Below are positions 25,401 to 35,307 of a stretch of DNA of 64,000 nt, piece by piece. The position numbers and the translations under genes are program-made. The notes under the pieces were generated by a model. The model was given only the letters and a program-made list of their open reading frames with translations, did not search any database and had not been told where the DNA came from. Source of the DNA: Bryoerythrophyllum caledonicum (Eukaryota; Streptophyta; Bryopsida; Pottiales; Pottiaceae); the NCBI GenBank assembly GCA_963971425.1, contig OZ020522.1, forward strand, positions 2,330,168 to 2,394,167. The letters run 5' to 3'. Position 1 is the first letter of the stretch, and each line of letters begins with the position of its first letter.

Positions 25401-26195
25401 TCAACCAGTTATACCCCTCACAGCACATCGTCACGCCTCATGACCCTCGAGTCCACGCCTCCAAAGATGCCAGTCCCAAGGGACCATGGATGCGCAGCCT
25501 CACCTCAGTCCTGCGAGGGTAATTCACGTTCCCGCAAGACGGCTCATCGCACACCCAGTTGCCGTCCTCCAGGGGCCGCGGCTGCTTCCCCCGCTGCAGC
25601 AGCCCCGCTTCCCCGTTCATCTGCTCCGCCAGCCCCTGCATTCTGCGGCCCACCACGCACGCCATCCCAATCAACATCCCAAACCACCTCGTCAACTCAT
25701 TGCCCGACACACCAATCCACCACTCCCCCCCCCCACAATTTAGGTCAACGCGGAGAAACTCCTCCCCCCCAAACACACACACACACACACAAACACCCCC
25801 TCCCCTCCCTCGCTCTAAATTCCCCCCCCCCCTTGCTGCAATCAATGGAGGGGTACCTAGAGAGACGAGGGTGCTTGAGCAGCCGGTTCACATAATGCCC
25901 GCCAGAGGAATCCTCGCCACCACCATACATCTAAGAACCTACAAGACCTCCTCCAAAACTCCTCGCCCGCAACCTCATGTCATCACATAGTCCACCCTCC
26001 TGCAACCCCCAAAGAATAATCTCAAAGCTCAACATGGATGATGCCTCTGGTCAACCCAACCTGCAGGCATCGACCGCCACGATCACCCCTCATCGACCCA
26101 TCCCATCACCCGGACCGTCGGTTCTGTGCGGCCACTAATCCATCATCACACTCTCGCACATGCCCATCCGTCACACTCACTCATTTACTCAAAAT
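22439..26195 (-). repeat. Right arm of the large inverted duplication
   Basis: This is the reverse complement of 12,445-16,176. Near-perfect identity holds from 22,439 to about 25,945, close to the gene's start codon. From there to about 26,195 only diverged upstream blocks match (for example GAGAGTGTGATG and ATGGATTAGTGG on the reverse strand). The sharp change suggests conversion between arms or a recent partial copy. Confidence 0.92.
23035..25930 (-). CDS. Two-finger RanBP2-type zinc-finger protein, right copy
   Basis: Mirror image of the gene at 12,688-15,580. The exons, in coding order, are 25857-25930, 25504-25642, 25120-25236, 24786-25003, 23821-24289, 23494-23612 and 23035-23140. All splice sites are kept and the exon sequences compared are the same, so the predicted 413-residue product should be identical. 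The one length difference noted (three bases in a G run) falls in the first intron. The two copies are convergent, with stop codons about 7.5 kb apart. Their promoters differ, so expression could differ even though the proteins do not. Confidence 0.87.
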
Positions 26196-27614
26196 GCCTT
26201 CATTCCGCCCCGACAATGACTTGTGGGCCCCACCAAACCACTAGAAAACCTCTCAGGTTTTCTCCACATTCTCCCACCAAACAGCCATTCCCCTCCCACT
26301 CCAACCCCTAGAAATCGAAGCAACTGCGTTGCTCGGACGAACCTGGAATGGAGTGGCTCCGACCGACACACAACCGTCTTGGTCCCGAAGCGCTAATCCA
26401 TGGTGGCTGTCAACTTACGGACAGAATGTGTGAGTGTGGGTGTTTGCTTGTGTTGCTGCGAGGATGGCTTATTGTGGCCCATCTCTGTGGGGAAGATAGG
26501 GGTATAGGAAACACACACAGGCTGAGGGAGAAGATGGTCCCGGGTGCAACTGCACAAGCGCTGCGACATGTGCCACATGGCAGCGCCTCCATTGTTTTAA
26601 AATTTTTTTGGGACTTGCTCCAGTTTCAGCCCCAGGTTTCCTAATCTTTTTGGACGTGTTTCTGGGACATCTTCTCATTGACCACTCTCGGCTGTGTCTG
26701 CACCCGAGGACATTTGCTTTGGGGGACTTTCCATGCAGGCTCTCCTCCCCAGGTTGCGAATGCATGAAAACTGGGTAAGGTTGAGGTGCCTTCTTTGATG
26801 AGGGTTCTAAATCTGTCACCTACATATCCTTGTGAATGTAGTTAACCCCTAGAGGACCAAGAAATCTCCACTCCATTGATTAGAACGGCGAAGATTAACT
26901 TTTAGAGAATGTAACTGTGGGATCTTATTTTTAACTTAAATGAGATGATGTGGTCAAATTATTGTGGATTTTGACCCTCCGGATTGGAAGACATTTACAG
27001 TCAAAGTGGGAAAATTTATCCCGTGGATGGACACTTGGTGAAATGCCCTTTTGAATATAGAATAATTGTTGCATGCTTTAAAAACTAATGTGTTATCTTC
27101 ACCTACGATATAGCTTGAGAAACATCTTTGTTGATTTGTAATTATATTACACAAAGCAATGGTTTTGCATTGCTCTGGTTGTAATGACTTGTAGTCAATG
27201 TGTAATAACGTTACAGTAATTTGCATTATTGATTTGGCTATATCCAACCACCTTGATTTCATTTTCTAGTTATTGTGCAAAAAATTATAGTTATATTATA
27301 GTGATTCATAGTCTTTGAATTTTTGTTGTCTGATTTAAATGATGTATTTAGAGCTTTCAATTCAAAGATGATAGATGTGGTATAGTTGATGAATCCAAAG
27401 AGCCAAGCCCCCAAAAGTGGCTTTGGGTGCAGTAAGAGGTATATCAAAAGAGTGCAAGTTCCACTTTCAGAAAATTCCTAGTAGAAGGTTGACGTGAAGG
27501 AGGCGTATTGAGCAAATGCGGCCCTGGCCCTGGTATTGAGGATGTGGTGCAGCTGAAGGTTGCTCATACTATTGGGGATAACGCAATTTGGGACTCAAAG
27601 TACATGAAGTTTTA
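26196..27614. other. No gene recognised; one TTAA-CCC end at 26,842
   Basis: At 26,842 TTAACCCCTAGAGGACC matches the termini of the R1/R2 elements, but its partner is unclear. The segment 26,400-26,810 is richer in G+C and has overlapping short frames on both strands without a recognisable domain. Confidence 0.3.
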
Positions 27615-28365
27615 TTAACCCCCAGGAGCCCATCTAACCCTAAGGGGAAGTTTTTCATTTTGGGTAGGTTTCAAAATATAGAAGGGAAAAATTTATATTT
27701 GACAATTTCATACTAGATTATCTCTAAAAAAATCTTTGTGGAAATATTTTTAATTTTCTTGGATACATAATATGAAAGTCATTAGCCTTCAATGTCAAAT
27801 TGGGGACTTTGAGCAGCTCCAAAAACTTTGCTAGAAGTTTCTATTGACATTGAGATTTTCCAAACATTTAGAAAATGTTACCTTCTTTGAAGATGTCAAA
27901 AAATAATCCTTGTCTTTAGTGTTAAAAAACATTGTAACTCAAGTCAAACATTTTCACACATTGTGGGCAAGGTACCAAAAAAACTTCTTCTTTTCTACAT
28001 AAAACCTAGAGATCTTCATATTGTTCACTTTTTATTTCTTTGACAACAACATGTGGTGAAAACCTTCTTATTGACCATTTATTTCATCATTTTTAAACAA
28101 ATTAAGCGCACAATAAAATAAAATGTGAATTGGCAATTTTTGAAACTCCACTTCTTGCACACTTGTTTTGAATATGTTACCCCCCTTCTCTACCTTTAGA
28201 AATTAGTGTATAAGGAACTAACATCATGCTCAACATAATGGTGAAGGTTTAAAACCTTATTTGGTACAAAAATTTGACACCAAATGTTGTCAAAGTCTGT
28301 TGATTCACTCAACACACGGAAGAAAATGAACCATTTTCTTGACTTCAAATGCTATAATCTTCATA
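27615..28365 (-). mobile_element. R1 repeat, copy C
   Basis: It begins at TTAA (27,615) with CCCCCAGGAGCCC. It then follows the reverse strand of copy A (CTCCAAAAACTTT, ATTGAGATTTT, CAAGTCAAACATTTT, TCCACTTCTTGCACACTTG) and is cut off near 28,365 before the second terminus. Confidence 0.75.
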
Positions 28366-28774
28366 TATGTGTGGTGGATCGATGGTTTTTAATTGGCTTA
28401 AACCGTGAGCTCCAGGGATGGGTGTTGAGTAGCTCCGCATTTCCTGGTGAGGAGGGTTCAAAGTGTTAGACAAATTCTGTCCCACAAGGCAGTAAGAGGT
28501 GCTGGTCCTTACTCGCAAGCCCACTTGTGTGTGTCAAGGTTTGTCGAATGGTGTGGGAAGTACATACATGTGTTGGGATAGGGCTTATTGGATTTGAATT
28601 AGATTGGATCTTGCAAAAAGGTTGTTGGAAACTGGAGGTTATGATCTATGAGGTAGATCTGCAGCGGGCCCTGTGTTGGACTAGATCAGTAGCAACCGTT
28701 CCACGATCTTCACCGCAAGTTCCAAATCTAAGATCTAGATCTGAGTAGGGTAAAGGTACTTACACACTCTACAC
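28366..28774. other. No gene recognised
   Basis: Mixed sequence between the R1 copy and the long reading frame. It could belong to the 5' part of the retroelement downstream, but nothing proves this. Confidence 0.3.
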
Positions 28775-31381
28775 TTGAACCATCCGAACCAGTCCTCATT
28801 CAAGAAGATGCTGCACAAGTTCAAGCCGCCCAACCAACGACAACCAGATATTTTTTCCTTACCACACTCTTGCTTATCAGTTGTTCTCCTTTTTTTCGTT
28901 GCATATTACCTCCTTTCTAACAAACAGGTACATCAAAACGACACAATGAGATACACACAAAGGATACAATCAAATCACAAGAACAACACCTATCAACATA
29001 CAATGGCGTCCAAATCATTGCACGAGAATCACCGATCAAGACAGCACCGATCTCAATTTACAGGTACGTTCCTTCCAAACCTCACCCTTTCTACTTGCCT
29101 AGTTCTAGAACATGCTTACACTATTAGATTTCATACCATAAGATTGCCACAAATCACATCACTCTGTAGGCACACACAACTATTGGTACAGCAACAACCA
29201 CTGCAGGAACAACACAGCTGGTCCTACAAAGACGTTCCAGACTGCAACAACTTGAAGTGGCACCAAAACGACATGACAACAACAAACGCAGCAGGGTGCA
29301 AACAACGAAAACAGGAGAGTATATGCCATAGAAACTGCAACAGGGACAACAAGGAGCCTCGATTCTGCAACATGCAAGACAAGACCGTGAACAAGACAAA
29401 CAACTACACGACTATGCACACAAGAAGACCATGCAGCAGTAACAAGACATCAACAAACACGGAGGTAACATGCCCTGTCCACACTAATGATAAACTCGGA
29501 TCTTCACAGATGCAGCATATTGCAAGATATAGGTACATACGTTATACAAGCAGCAGCAGCAGCAGCCTAGGTGCCCAAGCTGGCAACAATACAAGTATGT
29601 GTGCCTTCACACATGTGAATTGGGTTCCCTTCATTCACCGAGGCGCCCCAACCAAGAACAAAGACAGGGAGCCCCAACCGCAAACTGCAACGACGTGGGT
29701 GCCACACGCAGGAAGAGGATGCAGAAAATCAAAAAACGAAGTTAAGGCAGCTTGCCCTGCCCACACATATGTGTATGGAAGCCTTCTACGTACGCAGCAG
29801 TGGAGAAGAGGCATGCACCGAAGACAAGAGAGAAGCAACACTCAGGAATCGGCCTGCACCATACACATCAAGATCAAAAAACCGCCGGGACAAACCACAA
29901 CACAACGCAATCAACAACCACTCGAGCTCCACAACAAAAAACAAGACCGAACTCAAGAGAACAGGTACGTACATTGCAAGGTAAGTCTTCTTACACCAAC
30001 TCCATGGTTTCCTTCATGCCCCCTTCTCCCACCTAGGTACCCTAACATCTGCAGAGGAAGGGCCACCATTATGGACACCATTTCGCCCCTCCTACAACAA
30101 GAGCAAACTATCAACGGCTCTAAACCACCATGCATCAAGACCAGAAGAAACCCTAATGTCGCTGCCCCAAAAAAAGACCAAGTGCAGAAATTTCCAAGCC
30201 TAGATCCAAAATCCAAAGATCTAATCGAGCGGCTTGCACCTCTTCACAACCCTAGCCGCCTGCAAGAAGTAAACAAGATGCATCCAACGTCAACAGACAT
30301 ATTCGTCACACCTCAAAGACACACAACAAGGTATATAACACTATACCTTCTCCCATTGAAATCCTCTTCTGCTCATTCAGTACATACTCCCTTCGCTTCT
30401 ACACCCTGTTCCTTCCGGGAGAGAGCGTCCTCAGCGCGAAGTGACGGAGACTACCTGGCAAGGCGAGCAAGCACACATTCAGGCGGCGAAGTCCCTCCTA
30501 GCAGCCTGACTGGGAAGTCCGCCGCAACCTTCTCCACCACCGATCCGGGATCTACACACAGTGGAGTAATTTTTACCCTCTTTTCTGCACTTAACATCAG
30601 AGTTTGTTGTTTCTATTGGTGTTATCAGCAAAAGATTAGGACTCGTATTAAATGTGTTTATAGATCTCATTGGGATTTACTATGTACATTACCTCCTGCG
30701 AATTTTAGTATCATCCATAACCTTCATGTGTACAAAATCTCGCCGTTACTAAGGATATTACAGGGAAAACTAGGACGTGTTGAGAACAGGAAAACAGAAT
30801 ACAAGACAAGAAGCAAGCGAGAACAAAACAAGCTGCTACCACTCAGCAAGACGCGGCACCTGCATACACTCAGTAAGACGCGGAACCTGATCTACAACCA
30901 ACCTGATCTCCAGCTAAGTTGCCGTCTGCTGGTCTTGAAGACAGGCCGAAAGAATCCACTTGCAGCCGACACAAGGAGGCTAACCCTGACCGCCGCAAGG
31001 ATTCACCTCTGTAAGCGATCCTCCTCATTGAAGGCGGAAGCCAACCCTCACGCACGGCCACAGCAAAACACCGCAACCCCACACGCTTCACGCCGAAGAT
31101 CGGTGAGCCGCACGAACCCCAACTTGTACAACTTGCGCGCGTATGCGCACAAGCGGCGCAGAAGACACAGAGGTACCCGGAAAAGACATGATGCGGGTGA
31201 AGGCGGAGAGTTCTGGGGCGGGCTCATAGGGTTGGGGCGAAAAGAGTACGATCTGGTGCATAACAAGTCTCTGGAGGAAAGAGCAAGGAGGCACGCGAAG
31301 TCTGAGGCGGAGGCTCGACATAACCCTGCCCACAAACGCTGGAGGACAGGCAAAGTTTTTGTACGCAAGGGTTACGCGTAG
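28775..31381 (+). CDS. Long open frame of unknown nature upstream of LINE ORF1
   Basis: The frame stays open for 868 codons, which is long for AT/GC-mixed plant DNA. The translation is rich in Thr, Gln, Asn, His and Arg, has no recognisable domain, and looks compositionally unlike the proteins around it. AG|GTA junction-like strings (AACAGGTAC, TACAGGTACG, ATAGGTAC, CTAGGTAC) recur at 28,926, 29,060, 29,531, 29,964 and 30,036. Intron-like pyrimidine tracts follow some of them, so part of it may be spliced. It may be the long 5' region of the LINE rather than a protein gene. Confidence 0.25.
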   Translation: MNHPNQSSFKKMLHKFKPPNQRQPDIFSLPHSCLSVVLLFFVAYYLLSNKQVHQNDTMRYTQRIQSNHKNNTYQHTMASKSLHENHRSRQHRSQFTGTFLPNLTLSTCLVLEHAYTIRFHTIRLPQITSLCRHTQLLVQQQPLQEQHSWSYKDVPDCNNLKWHQNDMTTTNAAGCKQRKQESICHRNCNRDNKEPRFCNMQDKTVNKTNNYTTMHTRRPCSSNKTSTNTEVTCPVHTNDKLGSSQMQHIARYRYIRYTSSSSSSLGAQAGNNTSMCAFTHVNWVPFIHRGAPTKNKDREPQPQTATTWVPHAGRGCRKSKNEVKAACPAHTYVYGSLLRTQQWRRGMHRRQERSNTQESACTIHIKIKKPPGQTTTQRNQQPLELHNKKQDRTQENRYVHCKVSLLTPTPWFPSCPLLPPRYPNICRGRATIMDTISPLLQQEQTINGSKPPCIKTRRNPNVAAPKKDQVQKFPSLDPKSKDLIERLAPLHNPSRLQEVNKMHPTSTDIFVTPQRHTTRYITLYLLPLKSSSAHSVHTPFASTPCSFRERASSARSDGDYLARRASTHSGGEVPPSSLTGKSAATFSTTDPGSTHSGVIFTLFSALNIRVCCFYWCYQQKIRTRIKCVYRSHWDLLCTLPPANFSIIHNLHVYKISPLLRILQGKLGRVENRKTEYKTRSKREQNKLLPLSKTRHLHTLSKTRNLIYNQPDLQLSCRLLVLKTGRKNPLAADTRRLTLTAARIHLCKRSSSLKAEANPHARPQQNTATPHASRRRSVSRTNPNLYNLRAYAHKRRRRHRGTRKRHDAGEGGEFWGGLIGLGRKEYDLVHNKSLEERARRHAKSEAEARHNPAHKRWRTGKVFVRKGYA

Positions 31382-31394
31382 CAAGAGTACCTGA

Positions 31395-31600
31395 AACTCA
31401 CTTGCGGGGGTGGGAGACTTCGAAGGAAGAACGGGAGATCTGAAGAGAAGACCGAACAACGTGAGCATCTGCAAACCATTCGAGAGGGTGGGAGGCCTGG
31501 AGTGAAGAACGGGAGACCTGAAGGGACGAGCGGGAGACCTGAAGGGAAGAGCGGGAAGCCTGGAGTGAAGAGCGGTAAAACAGTAAACAAGCAACGGACT
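31395..31600 (+). repeat. Short tandem repeats upstream of LINE ORF1
   Basis: Units close to GGGAGACCTGAAGGGAAGAG are repeated about seven times with spacing of 20-30 bases. Arrays like this are common in 5' untranslated regions of LINEs, where they can act as promoters; that role is inference. Confidence 0.55.
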
Positions 31601-32182
31601 CTTAGTAGAAACGAATGCCATAAGACGGTACAGACTTGGAGAACCTGCTGGCAAGGGAGCCAGTGCTTCAAGAACGGAAGGTCCAAACATTCAGGTCAAA
31701 ATCTTCTCTTACTCCCCCCATTAGTTAGACTCTATCATCATTGGGTTTATGCAAATCCATGTACTTTCGCACAAATCTTTTATAAATATTTATTTGCTTG
31801 GGGAGGTGACCTCTTTTTGGCCACCTCCCATGTGTGTATGTGTGCTGAAATTACTAGGCAACATAGTATCCCTCCATTTAACACCTTCTTCCATAAGATG
31901 GTGAAAATGGGCACAAATGAATGGTGTATACTCTACACAAGTTGTGATACTAAAAAGATTGTGGGTAAAGTTTGTAGGCAAATGGTTAGGAATGAATGGT
32001 GTCTATTGTATGCAAGCTATGTTGCCAATATTGTTGCAAGTATAAACTTCTTCTTAACTACAAACTCTCAAACAGGCCCACAACTTAATTTGTGGAATGA
32101 GGTTTTAGTTAAGATGATAAGAAGTTATTTGAAAGGCAAAAACAAAAACAAACTCCAATACCTTTTTCTTGCTTTGTTCAGA

Positions 32183-33823
32183 ATGGCGTCATCTTCAAGT
32201 GTTGCATCTGCCTCCAAGAAACTCTTCTCTGATTGTCAAATGGTTGAAGTAGAAGTCTTGAGTCAGAAAAGGGCTAGTGGCGTTCAAATCCTTTCAAGCC
32301 AAAAGAAGGTTAAGGGCAAAGAAATTCACGAATTTCAACGTCCTCCCTTTTGGCTAGGATTTCATGCACTAAACCTACTTGCCATGGACCAATCCCTCCC
32401 TATTGAACCAAATCATTCAGTGAGTCAATTGGTCAGAATGGGTATGAGTCATGAGGAAGCATTAGAATGTAATGAATCCATCCCCGCCTTCCCATATGTC
32501 ATTCAGGAAGAATGGCCTTCCAAAAGAAATGACAAGGATGGAGGAAATCATTACAATCTAACACAACTTCCCCACGAACTTGAGATTGATGAAAACGGGT
32601 TTGCACTTGATTATCATGTTGGCATCTTCTTTGAGCTTGGAGAATTAGTGATATTAAAAGATGATGTTATGGCTATGGTTGTTGCAAGATTGATGCACAT
32701 GAAAATTGAAGTGGGGGATATACTTGGTGAACCCATTGCAATCATGTGTTATCATGGCTCAAAAAGATGGAGTGGAGCAATCAAAGTACATCTTAAAAAT
32801 CCCAATACGGACGGGACGGGGCTCCCCAAAGGTATCCGCCCGGTCATCCTTAAATTGGATGAAAAAATTTGTAGGGGAAAAATATGCAAATCCTTTGACT
32901 CCATTGCCATTGCAAGTTTACTCTCTATAAGAGTAAATAGTGCAAACTTGAAGGGAAAAAAGTGGCATAACATGTTTGAGGAAGTTGTCAAAGATGGTTT
33001 CTCTAGAGGTCTAGATTTTGAAGTGACCAATATCCAGAAAAATGAAGGGGCGGATTTTGCTTGGATCAAAGCACCGTCACCGGATGAGGCAAAAAGGATT
33101 AGGTCACAAAAAATTTCCTTTTCCAATGAGCTCATGGAAGCAACATTTGCAAACAAGGAGAAAATGTCAGAAGATGACAAGGCCAAGAAAAATGCCATAG
33201 TCTTGATTGTCAAAAATCTGAACAAATCCAAATCCACTTCATCACTAGAAGAGGGTATCAAAGCATATATGGGTGAAAGAAATGTGGCGGGTGTCTTCTT
33301 CCGGTTGGAAAATAGTAAACATGTAGGGTCTTGCAATGTCCAATGTCTCAATGCCGCCGTATACAAAAAGTTTGTCAAACAAAATGCAAAAATACTAGGT
33401 AAATATGTCGAGTTTTGCCCCCATCCAAAAAGTTTGGATGGAATAAACGCACCAACATCCGAGGAGCTTGCACGGCTTGGCTTCACAGATGTGAATACCG
33501 CCCTTGCCAATACCGTGCAAGCTTTGGAGAATGCACCAACACAAAACTTCACCAAATCAGACCTCAACCGAATGGTTGAGGAAGCTGTAAACAAAGGTGC
33601 AGTAACAACATTGGGGGAAATAAGGAAAGAGATGAGCTTGCTCAAAAGTGAGATTGTGGAGGAAGCAAAGGTATATGCGGACAAGGTTCAAGCCGAATCA
33701 AATAGAAACTCAAGAGTCCAAATAGCCCTCCTCCAAAAACAAATGAGAATCACCTTGGAAACCCTTCAAGCCGACCATCCCGATACACTCGAAATTGAAG
33801 GCAATATGGACATGTCAAACTAG
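32183..33823 (+). CDS. LINE ORF1 protein (nucleic-acid-binding)
   Basis: I chose ATG 32,183 (MASSSSVASASKKLF), giving 546 residues; the frame is open upstream to 31,502 but that part has no protein character. The centre reads GSKRWSGAIKVHLKNP and GLPKGIRPVILKLDEK, the pattern of plant LINE ORF1 proteins. A later RRM-like fold is suggested by AIVLIVKNLNKS, then VGSCNVQCLNAAVYKKFVK and KYVEFCPHP. The C-terminus (KEMSLLKSEIVEEAKVYADK) looks like a coiled coil. ORF1 proteins bind the element RNA and assist target-primed reverse transcription. The frame is intact. The ORF2 start lies about 100 bases downstream in the same frame but is cut off. Confidence 0.7.
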   Translation: MASSSSVASASKKLFSDCQMVEVEVLSQKRASGVQILSSQKKVKGKEIHEFQRPPFWLGFHALNLLAMDQSLPIEPNHSVSQLVRMGMSHEEALECNESIPAFPYVIQEEWPSKRNDKDGGNHYNLTQLPHELEIDENGFALDYHVGIFFELGELVILKDDVMAMVVARLMHMKIEVGDILGEPIAIMCYHGSKRWSGAIKVHLKNPNTDGTGLPKGIRPVILKLDEKICRGKICKSFDSIAIASLLSIRVNSANLKGKKWHNMFEEVVKDGFSRGLDFEVTNIQKNEGADFAWIKAPSPDEAKRIRSQKISFSNELMEATFANKEKMSEDDKAKKNAIVLIVKNLNKSKSTSSLEEGIKAYMGERNVAGVFFRLENSKHVGSCNVQCLNAAVYKKFVKQNAKILGKYVEFCPHPKSLDGINAPTSEELARLGFTDVNTALANTVQALENAPTQNFTKSDLNRMVEEAVNKGAVTTLGEIRKEMSLLKSEIVEEAKVYADKVQAESNRNSRVQIALLQKQMRITLETLQADHPDTLEIEGNMDMSN

Positions 33824-33919
33824 TGTTGACTAATGTAGCGGCGGGAAAAACACCACTTAAAGTATATATATATACTAAAAACAAAAAACATAAAACAAAA
33901 ATAAATAAAGTATCCCTAG

Positions 33920-34040
33920 ATACAACAACAACAACAACACTCCACACCCATCCCAATAGCAACCATAAACACTACTCATTTCAAACTATTAATTGTACTT
34001 TGCGGAGACATAGAAACTAACCCCGGCCCTATGCCAAATA
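33920..34040 (+). pseudogene. Start of LINE ORF2 with a 2A-like peptide, truncated
   Basis: Downstream of TAG 33,917 the frame reads HFKLLIVLC, then GDIETNPGP at 34,004-34,030, then MPNI. The string fits the 2A consensus (D-x-E-x-N-P-G-P after a hydrophobic stretch). In several non-LTR retrotransposons of animals 2A-like sequences sit at exactly this place, at the start of ORF2. The frame then enters the (TTC)n tract. No endonuclease or reverse transcriptase follows. Confidence 0.65.
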
Positions 34041-34313
34041 TCTTCTTCTTCTTCTTCTTCTTCTTCTTCTTCTTCTTCTTCTTCTTCTTCTTCTTCTTCT
34101 TCTTCTTCTTCTTCTTCTTCTTCTTCTTCTTCTTCTTCTTCTTCTTCTTCTTCTTCTTCTTCTTCTTCTTCTTCTTCTTCTTCTTCTTCTTCTTCTTCTT
34201 CTTCTTCTTCTTCTTCTTCTTCTTCTTCTTCTTCTTCTTCTTCTTCTTCTTCTTCTTCTTCTTCTTCTTCTTCTTCTTCTTCTTCTTCTTCTTCTTCTTC
34301 TTCTTCTTCTTCT
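34041..34313. repeat. (TTC)n microsatellite, about 91 units
   Basis: Uninterrupted TTC triplets for about 273 bases, starting directly after the ORF2 beginning. It could be an expanded internal triplet, or the 3' tail of an ORF1-only LINE. The unusual homopolymeric frames on both strands are products of this repeat, not genes. Confidence 0.98.
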
Positions 34314-35307
34314 GTGGTGGATTGTAGTAAAAAATATGGTAAGTTCATGTAGAAGTCTTTCTAAAAACCTTATGGTTTTAAATCCAAAATCGTACTTCAA
34401 AATTATATTTTCTTGCCACTTGTTGATAGTGGCAGTTTTGGAGTGTTTCTTGAGGGAAAATGCCTTGGGCTCTTCGAGACTAAGTAGTGTTTGAGGTGTC
34501 ACTTCTAAACATATTATTAGGATGTAATGTTAGAATTATATGTTGTACATATGAAGACATAGGCATAGTTCAAGCATTGAAACACTAATGTATTACTATA
34601 ATGACCGACGTAATCAAAATCCTAGTGGCATGTGACTAAGGCATTACTATGTAAGTCATTGAGTCTCTTGAACATGAAAGTTTTATTGTATGAATTTTAT
34701 TCTGTGAATTTTTATAACTAAGATACCACAATAATAAGTACAAATTACAACAACATAACTTCACAATTACTATCAAATTATTGTAGAATCTCTGTAAAAA
34801 GCATTCATAATCCAAGCCAGTGTAGAATTGCCACATCAATATATTGGTTTGGAAGTTGATAGTTCAAGCTTTGTACTCAGTTCTTTGAGTCACAGTACAT
34901 TGTTTACTTCAGTTTCCATAATCCTTAAAACTGCTTTTGGTTGAATCATGCTCGTGCTAGGGCAGTCAAGTGAAATTTCTGCATCCAAATGACTGGTCCG
35001 TGGTCCAGGAACTAAGGATTTTCTTGTACCGTTCTAAACAAGGCGACATCCTGCAATCATGTTTTTGCTATTGCATGAAGCAATTTTGGTAATCACAAAA
35101 TAAAGGATTTACAATAGACTGACACCAAGATTTGATAATGCAGAACTGGAGCCATACATCACGACCTGCCAGAGTAGGAACAATAATTTATGCCGTACTC
35201 TTTCCCCACTATGTCGTGCAACTCCCAACTTTAACATAGATTAATGGTGAGATAATCATAGAACCTTTTGGTGCCCTTATCTGGAAAACTAAAAGAGGCA
35301 TCTCCAC
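34314..35307. other. Intergenic, downstream of the membrane-protein gene
   Basis: AT-rich. The part near 35,300 is probably the 3' untranslated region of the minus-strand gene. No other gene is recognised. Confidence 0.4.

Noticed and set aside
32752..33684. 310-codon minus-strand frame
   Set aside because: It is the antisense shadow of LINE ORF1.
33989..34502. Frames of poly-Glu, poly-Arg and poly-Phe
   Set aside because: They are translations of the (TTC)n microsatellite.
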